From assembly GCA_051011115.1 (NCBI GenBank), contig JBPCUN010000011.1, forward strand, positions 1-11,164: a stretch of DNA of 11,164 nucleotides, read 5' to 3'. The notes under the pieces were generated by a model. That model was given only the letters and a program-made list of their open reading frames with translations, was not told the origin of the DNA and did no database searches. The translations under genes were made by a program, and so were the position numbers. Every line of letters begins with the position of its first letter. Within the stretch, counting starts at the first letter, position 1. The stretch comes from Profundicola sp051011115. GTDB taxonomy: Bacteria > Bacteroidota > Bacteroidia > Flavobacteriales > Weeksellaceae. Of this stretch, positions 1 to 5,496 are shown piece by piece.

Positions 1-102
1 TTTTTGATCATTACTGTACTGATTAGGCCCCTGCTCGGTACTGTAGGTATCAAAAACATCTTTGCTAATGTCCACTCCAATAATTTCATTATATTTACGC
101 AT
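1..102 (-). CDS. IS110-family transposase, N-terminal fragment (truncated by window edge)
   Basis: The frame starts at ATG 102-100 and stays open for 34 codons to base 1. The translation begins MRKYNEIIGVDISKDVFDTY. The stretch I-I-G-V-D-I-S-K-D is the first conserved block of the IS110/IS1111 DEDD recombinases: the Asp at residue 11 is the first catalytic acidic residue of the RuvC-like domain. The serine-containing C-terminal domain is beyond the window. The enzyme would excise and insert its element with a bridge RNA as guide. A structured leader with that layout lies directly upstream (118-276). Whether the full gene is intact cannot be seen, and the IS110 and IS1111 subgroups cannot be separated from this fragment alone. 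A leader RNA upstream of the gene favours the IS110 subgroup. Confidence 0.85.
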   Translation of the reverse strand, partial: MRKYNEIIGVDISKDVFDTYSTEQGPNQYSNDQK

Positions 103-117
103 AGAAATTTGTTTTTT

Positions 118-276
118 GAAAGAACAAGCTACCTGAATTACAACAACTTAAAAACGAGGTCGTAGTCTCATAGAACTGAACGTATTTGGGGTAGTAAAAG
201 AGCGGGGATTATCAATGCCCGTGAAGTCTAAAGCTTCACTGTATATAGTAACCTTACTCCGCTCTTTTGTTCTTTC
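118..276 (-). ncRNA. Candidate IS110 bridge RNA
   Basis: This is a roughly 159-nt RNA-like fold on the transposase strand, just upstream of its start. A perfect 10-bp outer stem (267-276 with 118-127) encloses two domains. The first in transcript order is closed by a perfect 10-bp stem (259-268 with 196-205, sharing two bases with the outer stem) and capped by a 6-bp hairpin (234-239 with 221-226). This leaves an asymmetric internal loop of about 19 and 15 nt. The second domain is closed by a 5-bp stem (190-194 with 129-133). Two internal loops in series match the target-binding then donor-binding loops known for IS110 bridge RNAs. The fold was read by eye, not computed. Confidence 0.55.
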
Positions 277-322
277 TATTATACTTTAAATTTAATCCTA
301 ATTAATGAAATGCTAACTTAAG

Positions 323-445
323 CTGTATATAATTAATTGCTGGTTATAGCTTATTTACCAAAGTCCTCGCGGACTTTCTATCTGTGATTTATTTGCTAAC
401 TTTAGTGCCTAAACCACGCAACTAATCATATACAAACACGTTAGC
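323..445. repeat. Cassette repeat unit 1 (left arm cut by the IS110 element)
   Basis: The left arm GTATATAATTAATTGC (325-340) is an imperfect inverted copy of the right arm around 418-434, with 14 of 16 bases complementary. The unit ends in GTTAGC (440-445). Inside is a perfect 7-bp hairpin (360-366 with 371-377, loop TCGC). The right part, from about 379 to 440, is close to identical in sequence to unit 2 and related to unit 7. A GCTAAC at 312-317 resembles the outer end of other units but is probably inside the IS110 element. The gene of this unit's own cassette must lie to the left of the window. Confidence 0.75.
388..395 (+). promoter_or_regulatory. Possible -7-like box in repeat unit 1
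   Basis: TTTATTTG followed by CTAA differs by one base from the Bacteroidota -7 consensus TAnnTTTG. The same block sits at the equivalent place in unit 2 (1188-1195) and unit 7 (5390-5397). No convincing -33 box was found. If it works, each unit could supply a promoter for the next cassette gene. Confidence 0.25.
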
Positions 446-469
446 GGTAATTAAAAATGAATTGATTTT

Positions 470-1102
470 GTGAAAGAAGAATTTAAGGCAATATTAAAAG
501 GATTAACTACAAAAGAAGAAAAAAAGACATTTTTATTGGAAGGCAATACAGCAGAAGATTTGGGACTCTTTCTTGATTTTTTGATTGCAAAGGAATTGTT
601 GTTTATAGTTGACTGGAAGGGTGAAGTTACAAAAGGAGATGTACTTAAATTTATAAATCAACGATTAAAAAAATTTAATATAGATTTTAAATTTGACGAT
701 AGTAAAATTAATAAGGTAGAGATTTCTAATTTAGAAATAGGAGAATTTGTTGTTAAACAAATGAAAGAATATCAAAAAGCAGTTGCAAAGCATAATTTTG
801 TTATTGCTGATTTTTATACACATTCTGACAATTATCTTATTACAGTTGTAAAAAAGAGTTCTCTTACTAAATTAAAGAAAATAACTATTGAAGATTGTTT
901 TTTTCGAAAGTTTGGCGATACGAGGAATAAAAAAGTACTCTATGCTATTGACTGTGGTAAATGTGGAAAACCTGGTGGGAATTGGGAAATTCCAATAAAT
1001 GAAGAACCACCAAGTGAAGGTCAATGTTATTTTTGTGGAGAAAATCTATTTAATGAGGACGGAACCCCAATTTATCCAATGGAAAAAATCCCTGTGCCAT
1101 AA
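470..1102 (+). CDS. Cassette protein with C-terminal zinc-ribbon-like Cys pairs
   Basis: This is a 210-residue protein I cannot assign to a named family. The start is GTG 470: an in-frame TGA lies 10 bases before it (458-460), no ATG in this frame fits, and the ATG at 457 stops after two codons. The first 150 residues are a charged, Lys/Glu-rich mixed alpha/beta sequence with no signal peptide or membrane segment, so it is likely cytosolic. Near the C-terminus are Cys162-x2-Cys165 and Cys186-x2-Cys189, the spacing of a small zinc ribbon. It stands alone between repeat units 1 and 2, with the stop 11 bases before unit 2. The cassette ends match: GTTAGCGGTAA (440-450) against CTACCGCTAAC (1109-1119), 10 of 11 complementary. 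The zinc role is inferred from spacing only. Confidence 0.8.
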   Translation: MKEEFKAILKGLTTKEEKKTFLLEGNTAEDLGLFLDFLIAKELLFIVDWKGEVTKGDVLKFINQRLKKFNIDFKFDDSKINKVEISNLEIGEFVVKQMKEYQKAVAKHNFVIADFYTHSDNYLITVVKKSSLTKLKKITIEDCFFRKFGDTRNKKVLYAIDCGKCGKPGGNWEIPINEEPPSEGQCYFCGENLFNEDGTPIYPMEKIPVP

Positions 1103-1113
1103 ATAAAACTACC

Positions 1114-1246
1114 GCTAACATCGTGTATAATTAATTGACTGGTTACTACCTACTTACGGACATTCCTGCGAAATATTCTATCTGTGATTTATTTGCTAAC
1201 TTAGTGCCTAAATCACGCAACTAACCATACCCAATCACGTTACAAC
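1114..1246. repeat. Cassette repeat unit 2
   Basis: The left arm runs from GCTAAC at 1114 through GTGTATAATTAATTG (1122-1136). The right arm CAACTAACCATACCCAATCACGTTA (around 1218-1242) is its imperfect inverted copy. The unit is in the same direct orientation as units 1 and 7 and shares with unit 1 the block TCTATCTGTGATTTATTTGC near its right side. Its outer left bases (ACCGCTAAC) do not pair with its own right end (GTTACAAC) but do pair with the start of the preceding cassette. The -7-like block is at 1188-1195. Confidence 0.8.
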
Positions 1247-1270
1247 AAATAGCTCAAAAATAATTATATC

Positions 1271-1453
1271 ATGAATAAACCACTACAATTTCTTTTAACT
1301 GTTGCATTAATATTTGTTTATGAATGTATTCCATTCCTTTACAAAGAATCTTATTCGTTCAATGACATCGATTGGACAGCCATTATTGCGATTCCACTCG
1401 GAATTTTTATTTGGACATATTTTTCTGAAAAACAAAAAAATAAAAACAAGTAA
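1271..1453 (+). CDS. Small two-helix membrane protein
   Basis: This 60-residue protein has two hydrophobic segments (about residues 6-23 and 34-51) joined by a short polar loop. It ends in a basic tail (SEKQKNKNK), which suggests a small inner-membrane protein with a cytosolic C-terminus. The family is not recognised. The start is the only ATG near the 3' edge of unit 2, 24 bases after it, which is the usual unit-to-gene spacing in this array. No repeat unit follows the gene directly: a broken GNAT gene comes next. This suggests that its own downstream unit has been lost by deletion. The reading frame is short, so the call leans on hydrophobic pattern and position. Confidence 0.6.
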   Translation: MNKPLQFLLTVALIFVYECIPFLYKESYSFNDIDWTAIIAIPLGIFIWTYFSEKQKNKNK

Positions 1454-1458
1454 TTAAT

Positions 1459-1748
1459 TTCAGGATTAGCCTGAATGCTAAGAAAATTTGTGGAAAGATA
1501 TTTAATACAATGTGCGCAAATGGACTTTACTCAAAACCAAGTGTCCTGTTAATTGGACTTGAGCTTGTTTGTGAAAATGAAATTCACTCTGATATTAAAA
1601 AGAAAATCAAATAGAACGACTTTTTGCTATAATCGATCCTAAAAACCTACCATCTAGAAAAATTTTGATAAATAACGGTTTCGAATCAAAGGAGTTTAAG
1701 GATTTTGACGGGTTACCAGGAGAAATTTTGGAACTTAATCTGAAATAA
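1459..1748 (+). pseudogene. GNAT-type N-acetyltransferase remnant (N-terminus lost, frameshifted)
   Basis: Two frames together give the C-terminal half of a GNAT acetyltransferase. Frame one, open from 1444 and written from 1459, reads ISLNAKKICGKIFNTM, then KPSVLLIGLELVCENEIHSD, and stops at TAG 1612-1614. Shifting frame in the A-rich stretch around 1597-1608 continues it as ENQIERLFAIIDPKNLPSRK, then ILINNGFESKEF and GLPGEILELNLK, ending at TAA 1746-1748. The block I-D-P-x-N-x-P-S-x-K-x-L-x-x-N-G-F is the C-terminal acetyl-CoA-fold signature of GNAT enzymes. The N-terminal part has no counterpart upstream, where the small membrane protein ends at 1453. The gene is therefore truncated and frameshifted, and very probably inactive. 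Confidence 0.75.
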
Positions 1749-1776
1749 TAAATAACACAAACATAACAGTACGTCA

Positions 1777-1970
1777 GCTAACAAGGTATTGCCAAAAGCG
1801 GGGTTGAAGTGCTAAATTTAAAGTTTGTTCTTCCCTACCCGCCAAAAACGAATTATATTCGTTTTTTAGTAAATTTATCTCATATAATTTCGTTTTGGCT
1901 AGCCTCGGTGCAAAATCGAAACTTTTCGCTTCGATTTCCCCACCTTCGACAATACCCAAAACGTTGTAGC
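1777..1970. repeat. Cassette repeat unit 3 with internal hairpins
   Basis: The left arm AACAAGGTATTGCCAAAAGC plus GGGG (1780-1803) pairs imperfectly with the right arm starting CCCCACCTTCGACAATACCC (1938-1957) and running through AAAACGTTG. Inside are two perfect hairpins: 1844-1853 with 1857-1866 (10 bp, 3-nt loop) and 1913-1920 with 1930-1937 (8 bp). The outer ends, GCTAAC on the left and GTTGTAGCC on the right, do not pair with each other. The arm type resembles unit 5. Confidence 0.8.
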
Positions 1971-2000
1971 CAATCTGACAAAATCGAGAATTAAAACAAA

Positions 2001-2672
2001 ATGAAAAAATTAACCGAACTAATCAATTTAAATGAACCTGGCTGGGATTTAGTAGATGAGTGGTTAGGAGAAGCGACTAATGAATATGAAATATTACCGA
2101 AAAACAATAAACGTGCTGAAAGAGAATTGATAAATACTCAAGTCACTACACGTTCACCAATGGGAGCTGTCATTTTTGAAACAGGCGGAATTTTGATTAG
2201 TAAAGGCTGGCTCAGAATTTTAGGTTCAGGAAGTGAAAAACTTGACAGAGGATTGAGCGAGTGGAATAAAGGTAAAACTTTTGAAAATTATGGAGAACAA
2301 CCTTCTCATTTATTAATAGCTGACGACATTATTGGAGGTTATTTTGCAATCAATGCAGGTGGAATTGGAACAGAAATCGGAAAAATATATTATTTACCTC
2401 AAGACACACTCGAATGGGAGTGTTTAGACATTGGATATTCGGACTTTTTGTATTGGACATTAACCGGAGACTTAGATAAATTTTACGAGCCATTTAGATG
2501 GGAGAACTGGGAAAGAGATATTCAACAAGGGAATGGAAATCAAGTATTTTCTTTCGTACCATTTTTGTGGACTAAAGAAGGTAAGGATATAGAAAAAGTC
2601 AATAAAAAACTAGTCCCAATTGAGGAAAATTATAGCTTGACATTTGACTTAAAAAAGCAACTAAATGGATAA
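2001..2672 (+). CDS. DUF2625 family protein
   Basis: This 223-residue protein matches the DUF2625 family as I know it. The signature lies around residues 49-77, with TTRSPMGAVIFETGGILI followed by GWLRILGSG, and a second conserved block is at 107-121 (ADDIIGGYFAINAGG). Trp15, Trp21 and the Trp-rich region 139-170 also fit. The length is normal for the family, so the gene looks intact. It has no signal peptide and is likely cytosolic. The molecular function is unknown. It occupies one cassette: GTTGTAGCCA at 1963-1972 and TGGCTACAAC at 2681-2690 are perfectly complementary across the gene. The ATG at 2001 is 30 bases after the unit end and no alternative start lies upstream in frame near it. 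Confidence 0.85.
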   Translation: MKKLTELINLNEPGWDLVDEWLGEATNEYEILPKNNKRAERELINTQVTTRSPMGAVIFETGGILISKGWLRILGSGSEKLDRGLSEWNKGKTFENYGEQPSHLLIADDIIGGYFAINAGGIGTEIGKIYYLPQDTLEWECLDIGYSDFLYWTLTGDLDKFYEPFRWENWERDIQQGNGNQVFSFVPFLWTKEGKDIEKVNKKLVPIEENYSLTFDLKKQLNG

Positions 2673-2681
2673 TAAAAAAAT

Positions 2682-3051
2682 GGCTACAACAATGGCTATA
2701 GTTAATACGGGGTTAATCCTTAACACAAAATCTAGAGCTTTTAACAAAGTCCGCCAAATCTTTTGATTTGGCTTTACAATAAAAAAGATAAAACAAAATA
2801 AAAAGTTTTGGCTAAGTGCTTAATCCGAAAGATTAGTTATTTTTAATCCCGTACTACTCATAGCCGAGACCGATGGTCTGAAATAGCTCCGCTCCGCTAC
2901 ACACATTCCATCCCATCGGCCCGGGCTACACCCATGATGAATCCACTCCGCTTCGCTACAAGCACACAACATTACCTATACACAATCCAATTCTTTTTAC
3001 TATCTTTCAGATACCAAAAAAATTGAACTGCGCATAGCCCGTGCCGTTAGC
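2682..3051. repeat. Cassette repeat unit 4 (composite)
   Basis: This gene-free stretch holds two repeat modules. In the first, the arms 2694-2716 (GGCTATAGTTAATACGGGG then TTAA) and 2843-2865 are inverted copies, 18 of 23 bases complementary, with a perfect 8-bp hairpin inside (2753-2760 with 2765-2772). The second module runs from about 2918, where GGCCCGGGCTA pairs with CATAGCCCGTGCC near 3033-3045, to GTTAGC at 3046-3051. Between them, CCGATGG (2870-2876) pairs with CCATCGG (2913-2919). A 16-base near repeat (2886-2901 and 2945-2960, GCTCCGCTCCGCTACA type) lies inside. No coding frame is convincing here. The layout suggests two units joined after loss of a cassette. Confidence 0.7.
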
Positions 3052-3086
3052 GGCAAGTTAAATGCAACGTTAAAAGAAGACAAATA

Positions 3087-3380
3087 ATGATAATTGAAAA
3101 TTTATTAAAAAAACCTGAATTTTATTATTGGTTTTTATTTCCGACAATTATTACTGTTTTCTTGGTTACAAAAACAATCATCATTTTAGTAAGGAAAAAA
3201 AGTTTTATAAACTGGACATTTTCAATAATTATAATAGGTCTGACTATCATTTCGGAATATTTTCTTGGAGTAATCTTTTTTACAGATTCTTGGTCAACAT
3301 TCCTTCCACATATTGGAATTGCTTTGGCTTTAATTATTTATTTAATTCAAAAATATATCTATAAAATCACCAGCCGTTAA
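3087..3380 (+). CDS. Three-helix membrane protein
   Basis: This 97-residue protein has three strongly hydrophobic segments at about residues 12-35, 43-65 and 74-92, with basic residues in the first loop (RKKSF) and a basic C-terminus (YKITSR). It is likely an inner-membrane protein. No family is recognised. Its first five residues, MIIEN, are the same as those of the SdpI-family cassette gene at 4960. The stop codon TAA (3378-3380) lies inside the left end of repeat unit 5, so gene and unit touch. The cassette ends GTTAGCGGC (3046-3054) and GCCGTTAAC (3373-3381) are 8 of 9 complementary. A shifted frame over the same bases is an AT-rich shadow. Confidence 0.7.
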   Translation: MIIENLLKKPEFYYWFLFPTIITVFLVTKTIIILVRKKSFINWTFSIIIIGLTIISEYFLGVIFFTDSWSTFLPHIGIALALIIYLIQKYIYKITSR

Positions 3381-3502
3381 CAAGGTATTTATACAAGCGG
3401 GTATGAAGTTTTCAGTTGAAGATTTTCGCTGTTTGTTAACTTTTTAGCAAGCATATAATTTTTGTATTTTTATCCCGACTAAACAAATACCTAAACGTTA
3501 GC
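3376..3502. repeat. Cassette repeat unit 5
   Basis: The left arm AACAAGGTATTTATACAAGC plus GGGTAT (3379-3404) pairs imperfectly with the right arm ATCCCGACTAAACAAATACC (3472-3491) and on through TAAACGTTAGC. Its arms belong to the same type as unit 3 (AACAAGGTATT on the left, AATACC then AACGTT on the right). A TTTG (3432-3435) followed after about 20 bases by TAATTTTTG (near 3456-3464) resembles a loose Bacteroidota promoter that would fire toward the lipoprotein gene. Confidence 0.8.
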
Positions 3503-3512
3503 AAAAATTTAA

Positions 3513-4328
3513 ATGAAGAGCATTACATACATATTAGCTTTAGTCTTATTATCAAGTTGCAGTAATAAACTATATAAGACTGAAACAGAAGAAAGAGTTC
3601 TAAAAACAGGAACTCTTATGGAAATGAATTCTGAAGAATTTCTTGTACAAAACAATACTTGGAATTTAAAAACTTCTGATAATTTTAAATTTTACTTTGA
3701 CAAATCAATCGATTCAAAATTGGCTAAAGAAGTCTCTGAAATTCAGGAAGAAAATTTTTCACAAATTGTTAAGCTAATGGGGATTAAAAAACACGAATAT
3801 CCTAAAATAATCTTCTTTCTTTTTAAGAATAAAAATCAAAAATTAACTCTTACCCAAGTTGGTAGTGATGCTCACGCAATTGCACCAAATGTATATTATT
3901 TACCAAAAAACGCAAAAGGCGGACAAGAGGTTGGACACGTTATTACTCAGGCAGTTTGGGGATTTATACCAAATGATTCTGAATATGCACTTCTTATCGA
4001 CGAAGGATTCAACTACTACATAGATAATGTCAAATTTTATGACGGTAAATTAGATGAATATGCTTTGGAATATATCAATTCTAATCCAGAGTTTAAAATC
4101 ACTGACTTGACTAAAAATGGAAATGGATTGAGAAATAACGGAGGTCATAATCAAAATGTAAGTTATGTTGCTGGTTCATTTGTTAAGTATCTTATTGAAA
4201 AATACGGAACTAAAAAGTTTGGAGATATATGGAAATCTGCGGTTAAAGATTCTGAACCAGAATTTAAAAACATTTATGGTAAGGAATTAAAACAAATTGG
4301 AATTGAATATATAAATAGTTTAAAATAA
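3513..4328 (+). CDS. Gluzincin-like lipoprotein with altered HExxH (QEVGH)
   Basis: This 271-residue protein has a lipoprotein signal peptide: a hydrophobic stretch, then Leu13-Ser-Ser-Cys16, so it should be lipid-anchored at the outer or inner membrane. The central region looks like a gluzincin (MA-clan) peptidase. Gln138-Glu-Val-Gly-His142 sits where HExxH is expected. Glu164 in LLIDEGFNYYID is at the right distance for the third zinc ligand. The block YVAGSFVKYLIEKYG (218-232) is typical of the helix that follows in this group. The first zinc His is Gln, encoded by CAA, one base from a His codon. Either metal binding is lost or the protein works as a pseudo-enzyme. The cassette ends are perfectly complementary (3497-3506 and 4331-4340). 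Confidence 0.75.
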   Translation: MKSITYILALVLLSSCSNKLYKTETEERVLKTGTLMEMNSEEFLVQNNTWNLKTSDNFKFYFDKSIDSKLAKEVSEIQEENFSQIVKLMGIKKHEYPKIIFFLFKNKNQKLTLTQVGSDAHAIAPNVYYLPKNAKGGQEVGHVITQAVWGFIPNDSEYALLIDEGFNYYIDNVKFYDGKLDEYALEYINSNPEFKITDLTKNGNGLRNNGGHNQNVSYVAGSFVKYLIEKYGTKKFGDIWKSAVKDSEPEFKNIYGKELKQIGIEYINSLK

Positions 4329-4352
4329 ACTTTTGCTAACAATGGTAGCTGA

Positions 4353-4782
4353 TGCACAACTCCCTTTTTCATAAATAAATTCCATCTGTTCCATAAAACT
4401 GGCTTATTGTAAACCTTTCTAAGCGGTTTTGTTTTTTGCGTTTTTCTTAAATTGAGGAAGTTTTGGAGTTATTTGAGTGGCTGGAAATGTTTGATTCTAC
4501 GTCTATTAGCTGAGTTAATATAAGGGCAGTGTTTGTTTATCTTTTTGTTTTTTGCCGTGTTTTTTTAGCGGTCTTATACAAAAAATGTAAGTCCAGGGCC
4601 TGATTTAATCTGCGATAAAAATTATCCATTGGTACTAAGGCTTCTAAACTTACATTATAAAATAACTTTGGTGTAAAGTCTTTATTTTCTTGCATACTTA
4701 AATTTACTGGTCTCCAGTAATTTATGCAATGAATTTAATTCTATTTCTTTACTTTTGATTAAAGCTATAAAATAGTTGTGCA
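4353..4782 (-). mobile_element. Internally deleted IS1182-type element (MITE-like)
   Basis: The 430-bp element is bounded by a perfect 9-bp terminal inverted repeat, TGCACAACT at 4353-4361 and AGTTGTGCA at 4774-4782. Reading on the minus strand, it starts with a leader of about 80 bases, then the first 40 or so codons of a transposase. It then jumps to AT-rich sequence with no long frame before the other terminus. No clear target duplication flanks it. With almost the whole transposase missing, it could move only with help from a full-length relative. Confidence 0.65.
4537..4695 (-). pseudogene. IS1182-type transposase, N-terminal remnant
   Basis: From ATG at 4695-4693 the frame gives 52 codons to TAA at 4539-4537. 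The translation begins MQENKDFTPKLFYNVSLEAL, then VPMDNFYRRLNQALDLHFLY. This is the N-terminal block typical of flavobacterial IS1182-type (IS5/IS1182 DDE) transposases, where a phrase of the kind LVPxDNFYRRL precedes the helix. After residue 41 the sequence (TAKKTRQKTKR) no longer resembles the family, and the frame stops. A full-length protein has several hundred residues with the DDE catalytic core, so this piece lacks all catalytic residues. It lies inside the nested element at 4353-4782. Confidence 0.75.
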
Positions 4783-4959
4783 ACAGGCACAAGGTATAAC
4801 CGCAATTACGGACTTAAATATTCTGACCGAAAATTGAAGTCGTATTGATTAACTCTGTGATTTTACGCAGACTTTTGTATCTTTCTACCGTAACTGCGTT
4901 TATACCCACAAGTTGTGACGCATGGAAAGAGCATTGTAAAATAAATCAAACCATAGCAA

Positions 4960-5313
4960 ATGATTATAGAAAATCCTTTATTTCTAATTCCATTTAGTAG
5001 CGGACTGATTTTTATTATTGTAGGAATTATTATGTATAAATTCCCACCGAAAAAAATTAATAGCATTTATGGTTATAGAACATCAAATTCAATGAAAAGT
5101 CAGAAAAGATGGGATTTTGCACAAATATATTCATCTAAACAAATGATAAAATACGGAGGTTTTCTCTCAATATCTGGATTATTAGGTTTTATATTTCAAC
5201 CGAACGAAAAAATTTCTACTGCACTTGGCTTGAGTTTTTTGATTTTAATGGTAATTTTATTAATAGCAAAAGTCGAGAGAAAATTAAAGGAAAAATTTAA
5301 AGGTAGCGAATAA
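4960..5313 (+). CDS. SdpI-family membrane protein
   Basis: This 117-residue protein contains the SdpI-family motif at about residues 28-55: FPPKKINSIYGYRT, then S-M-K-S-Q and the WDFAQ block. Hydrophobic segments lie at about 7-26, 64-80 and 87-104, so it should sit in the inner membrane. In Bacillus, SdpI gives immunity to the SdpC toxin and takes part in signalling. Stand-alone short members like this one are widespread and mostly uncharacterised, so an immunity role here is a guess. The gene has its own cassette. The start of the cassette (GTTGTGACGC, 4912-4921) and its end (GCACTACAAC, 5318-5327) are 7 of 10 complementary, and all three mismatches are transitions. A minus-strand frame over its start is a shadow. 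Confidence 0.85.
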   Translation: MIIENPLFLIPFSSGLIFIIVGIIMYKFPPKKINSIYGYRTSNSMKSQKRWDFAQIYSSKQMIKYGGFLSISGLLGFIFQPNEKISTALGLSFLILMVILLIAKVERKLKEKFKGSE

Positions 5314-5320
5314 CAACGCA

Positions 5321-5446
5321 CTACAACACCGTGTATAATTCATTGCCTGCTCTTCCCGCTTACAAAAACCCTATTGGATCTATTCGGTCTTTATTTGCTA
5401 AATTAGTTACTGAATCACGCAACAAACTATACACAAGCCGTTGGGT
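5321..5446. repeat. Cassette repeat unit 7, at the array edge
   Basis: The left arm CAACACCGTGTATAATTCAT plus TGC (5324-5346) pairs imperfectly with the right arm GCAACAAACTATACACAAGC plus CGTTG (5419-5443). The middle and right parts match units 1 and 2 (TTTATTTGCTAA, then AATCACGCAAC). To its right is a tail with another GGTT/AACC inverted pair (5444-5461), and then the end of a minus-strand chromosomal gene at 5497. This unit therefore marks the right edge of the array. Confidence 0.75.
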
Positions 5447-5496
5447 TATCATCACCAACCGTTAAGCAATAAATTCTAACAAACACTTGATTATAC

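Larger units (their letters stand above)
1..322 (-). mobile_element. IS110-family element, 5' part (runs off left edge)
   Basis: The element consists of a transposase N-terminus (1-102) and a structured non-coding leader (118-276) on the minus strand. The outer boundary is placed at about 322-324. From there the sequence (GTATATAATTAATTG) aligns with the left arm of the cassette repeat found at 1123 and 5331, while the bases just before it do not. IS110 elements lack classical terminal inverted repeats and make no long target duplications, so the boundary rests on this loss of alignment and on the guide match described under findings. The rest of the element lies outside the window. Confidence 0.6.
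4335..4918. repeat. Cassette repeat unit 6, interrupted by a deleted IS element
   Basis: The left end is GCTAAC at 4335-4340. The inner arms lie right of the nested element: GCACAAGGTATAACCGCAAT plus TACGG (4787-4811) pairs with CCGTAACTGCGTTTATACCC (4888-4907) and on into ACAAGTTGT (to 4916). Removing the 430-bp element at 4353-4782 leaves about 154 bases, close to the size of units 1, 2, 5 and 7. The remaining sequence holds no convincing reading frame. Confidence 0.65.

Noticed and set aside
312..317. GCTAAC as the outer left end of repeat unit 1
   Set aside because: It fits other units by sequence, but the bases between it and 323 do not align with units 2 or 7, and 323 appears to be the edge of the IS110 element. 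It is more likely chance within the element.
1774..1994. Open frames on both strands over repeat unit 3 (61 codons each)
   Set aside because: They run through the arms and two perfect hairpins of the repeat and have no protein-like pattern, so they are by-products of the repeat sequence.
4863..5066. Minus-strand frame of 67 codons over unit 6 and the SdpI-family gene start
   Set aside because: It overlaps a well-supported gene on the other strand and the structured arm of a repeat. Its hydrophobic look comes from the antisense of the membrane segment.
4960..5313. Toxin gene paired with the SdpI-family protein
   Set aside because: The immunity idea would need a partner toxin. Neither neighbouring cassette resembles SdpC or SdpAB, so no toxin-immunity pair is claimed.
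312..5446. Classical integron attC sites
   Set aside because: The ends read GTTAGCG, GTTGTAG or GTTAGCA and not GTTRRRY, and no intI is in the window. The logic is integron-like, but the sites are not canonical attC.
323..5446. CRISPR array
   Set aside because: The repeats are 120-370 bp, differ from each other and flank genes. There are no short identical repeats with regular spacers.
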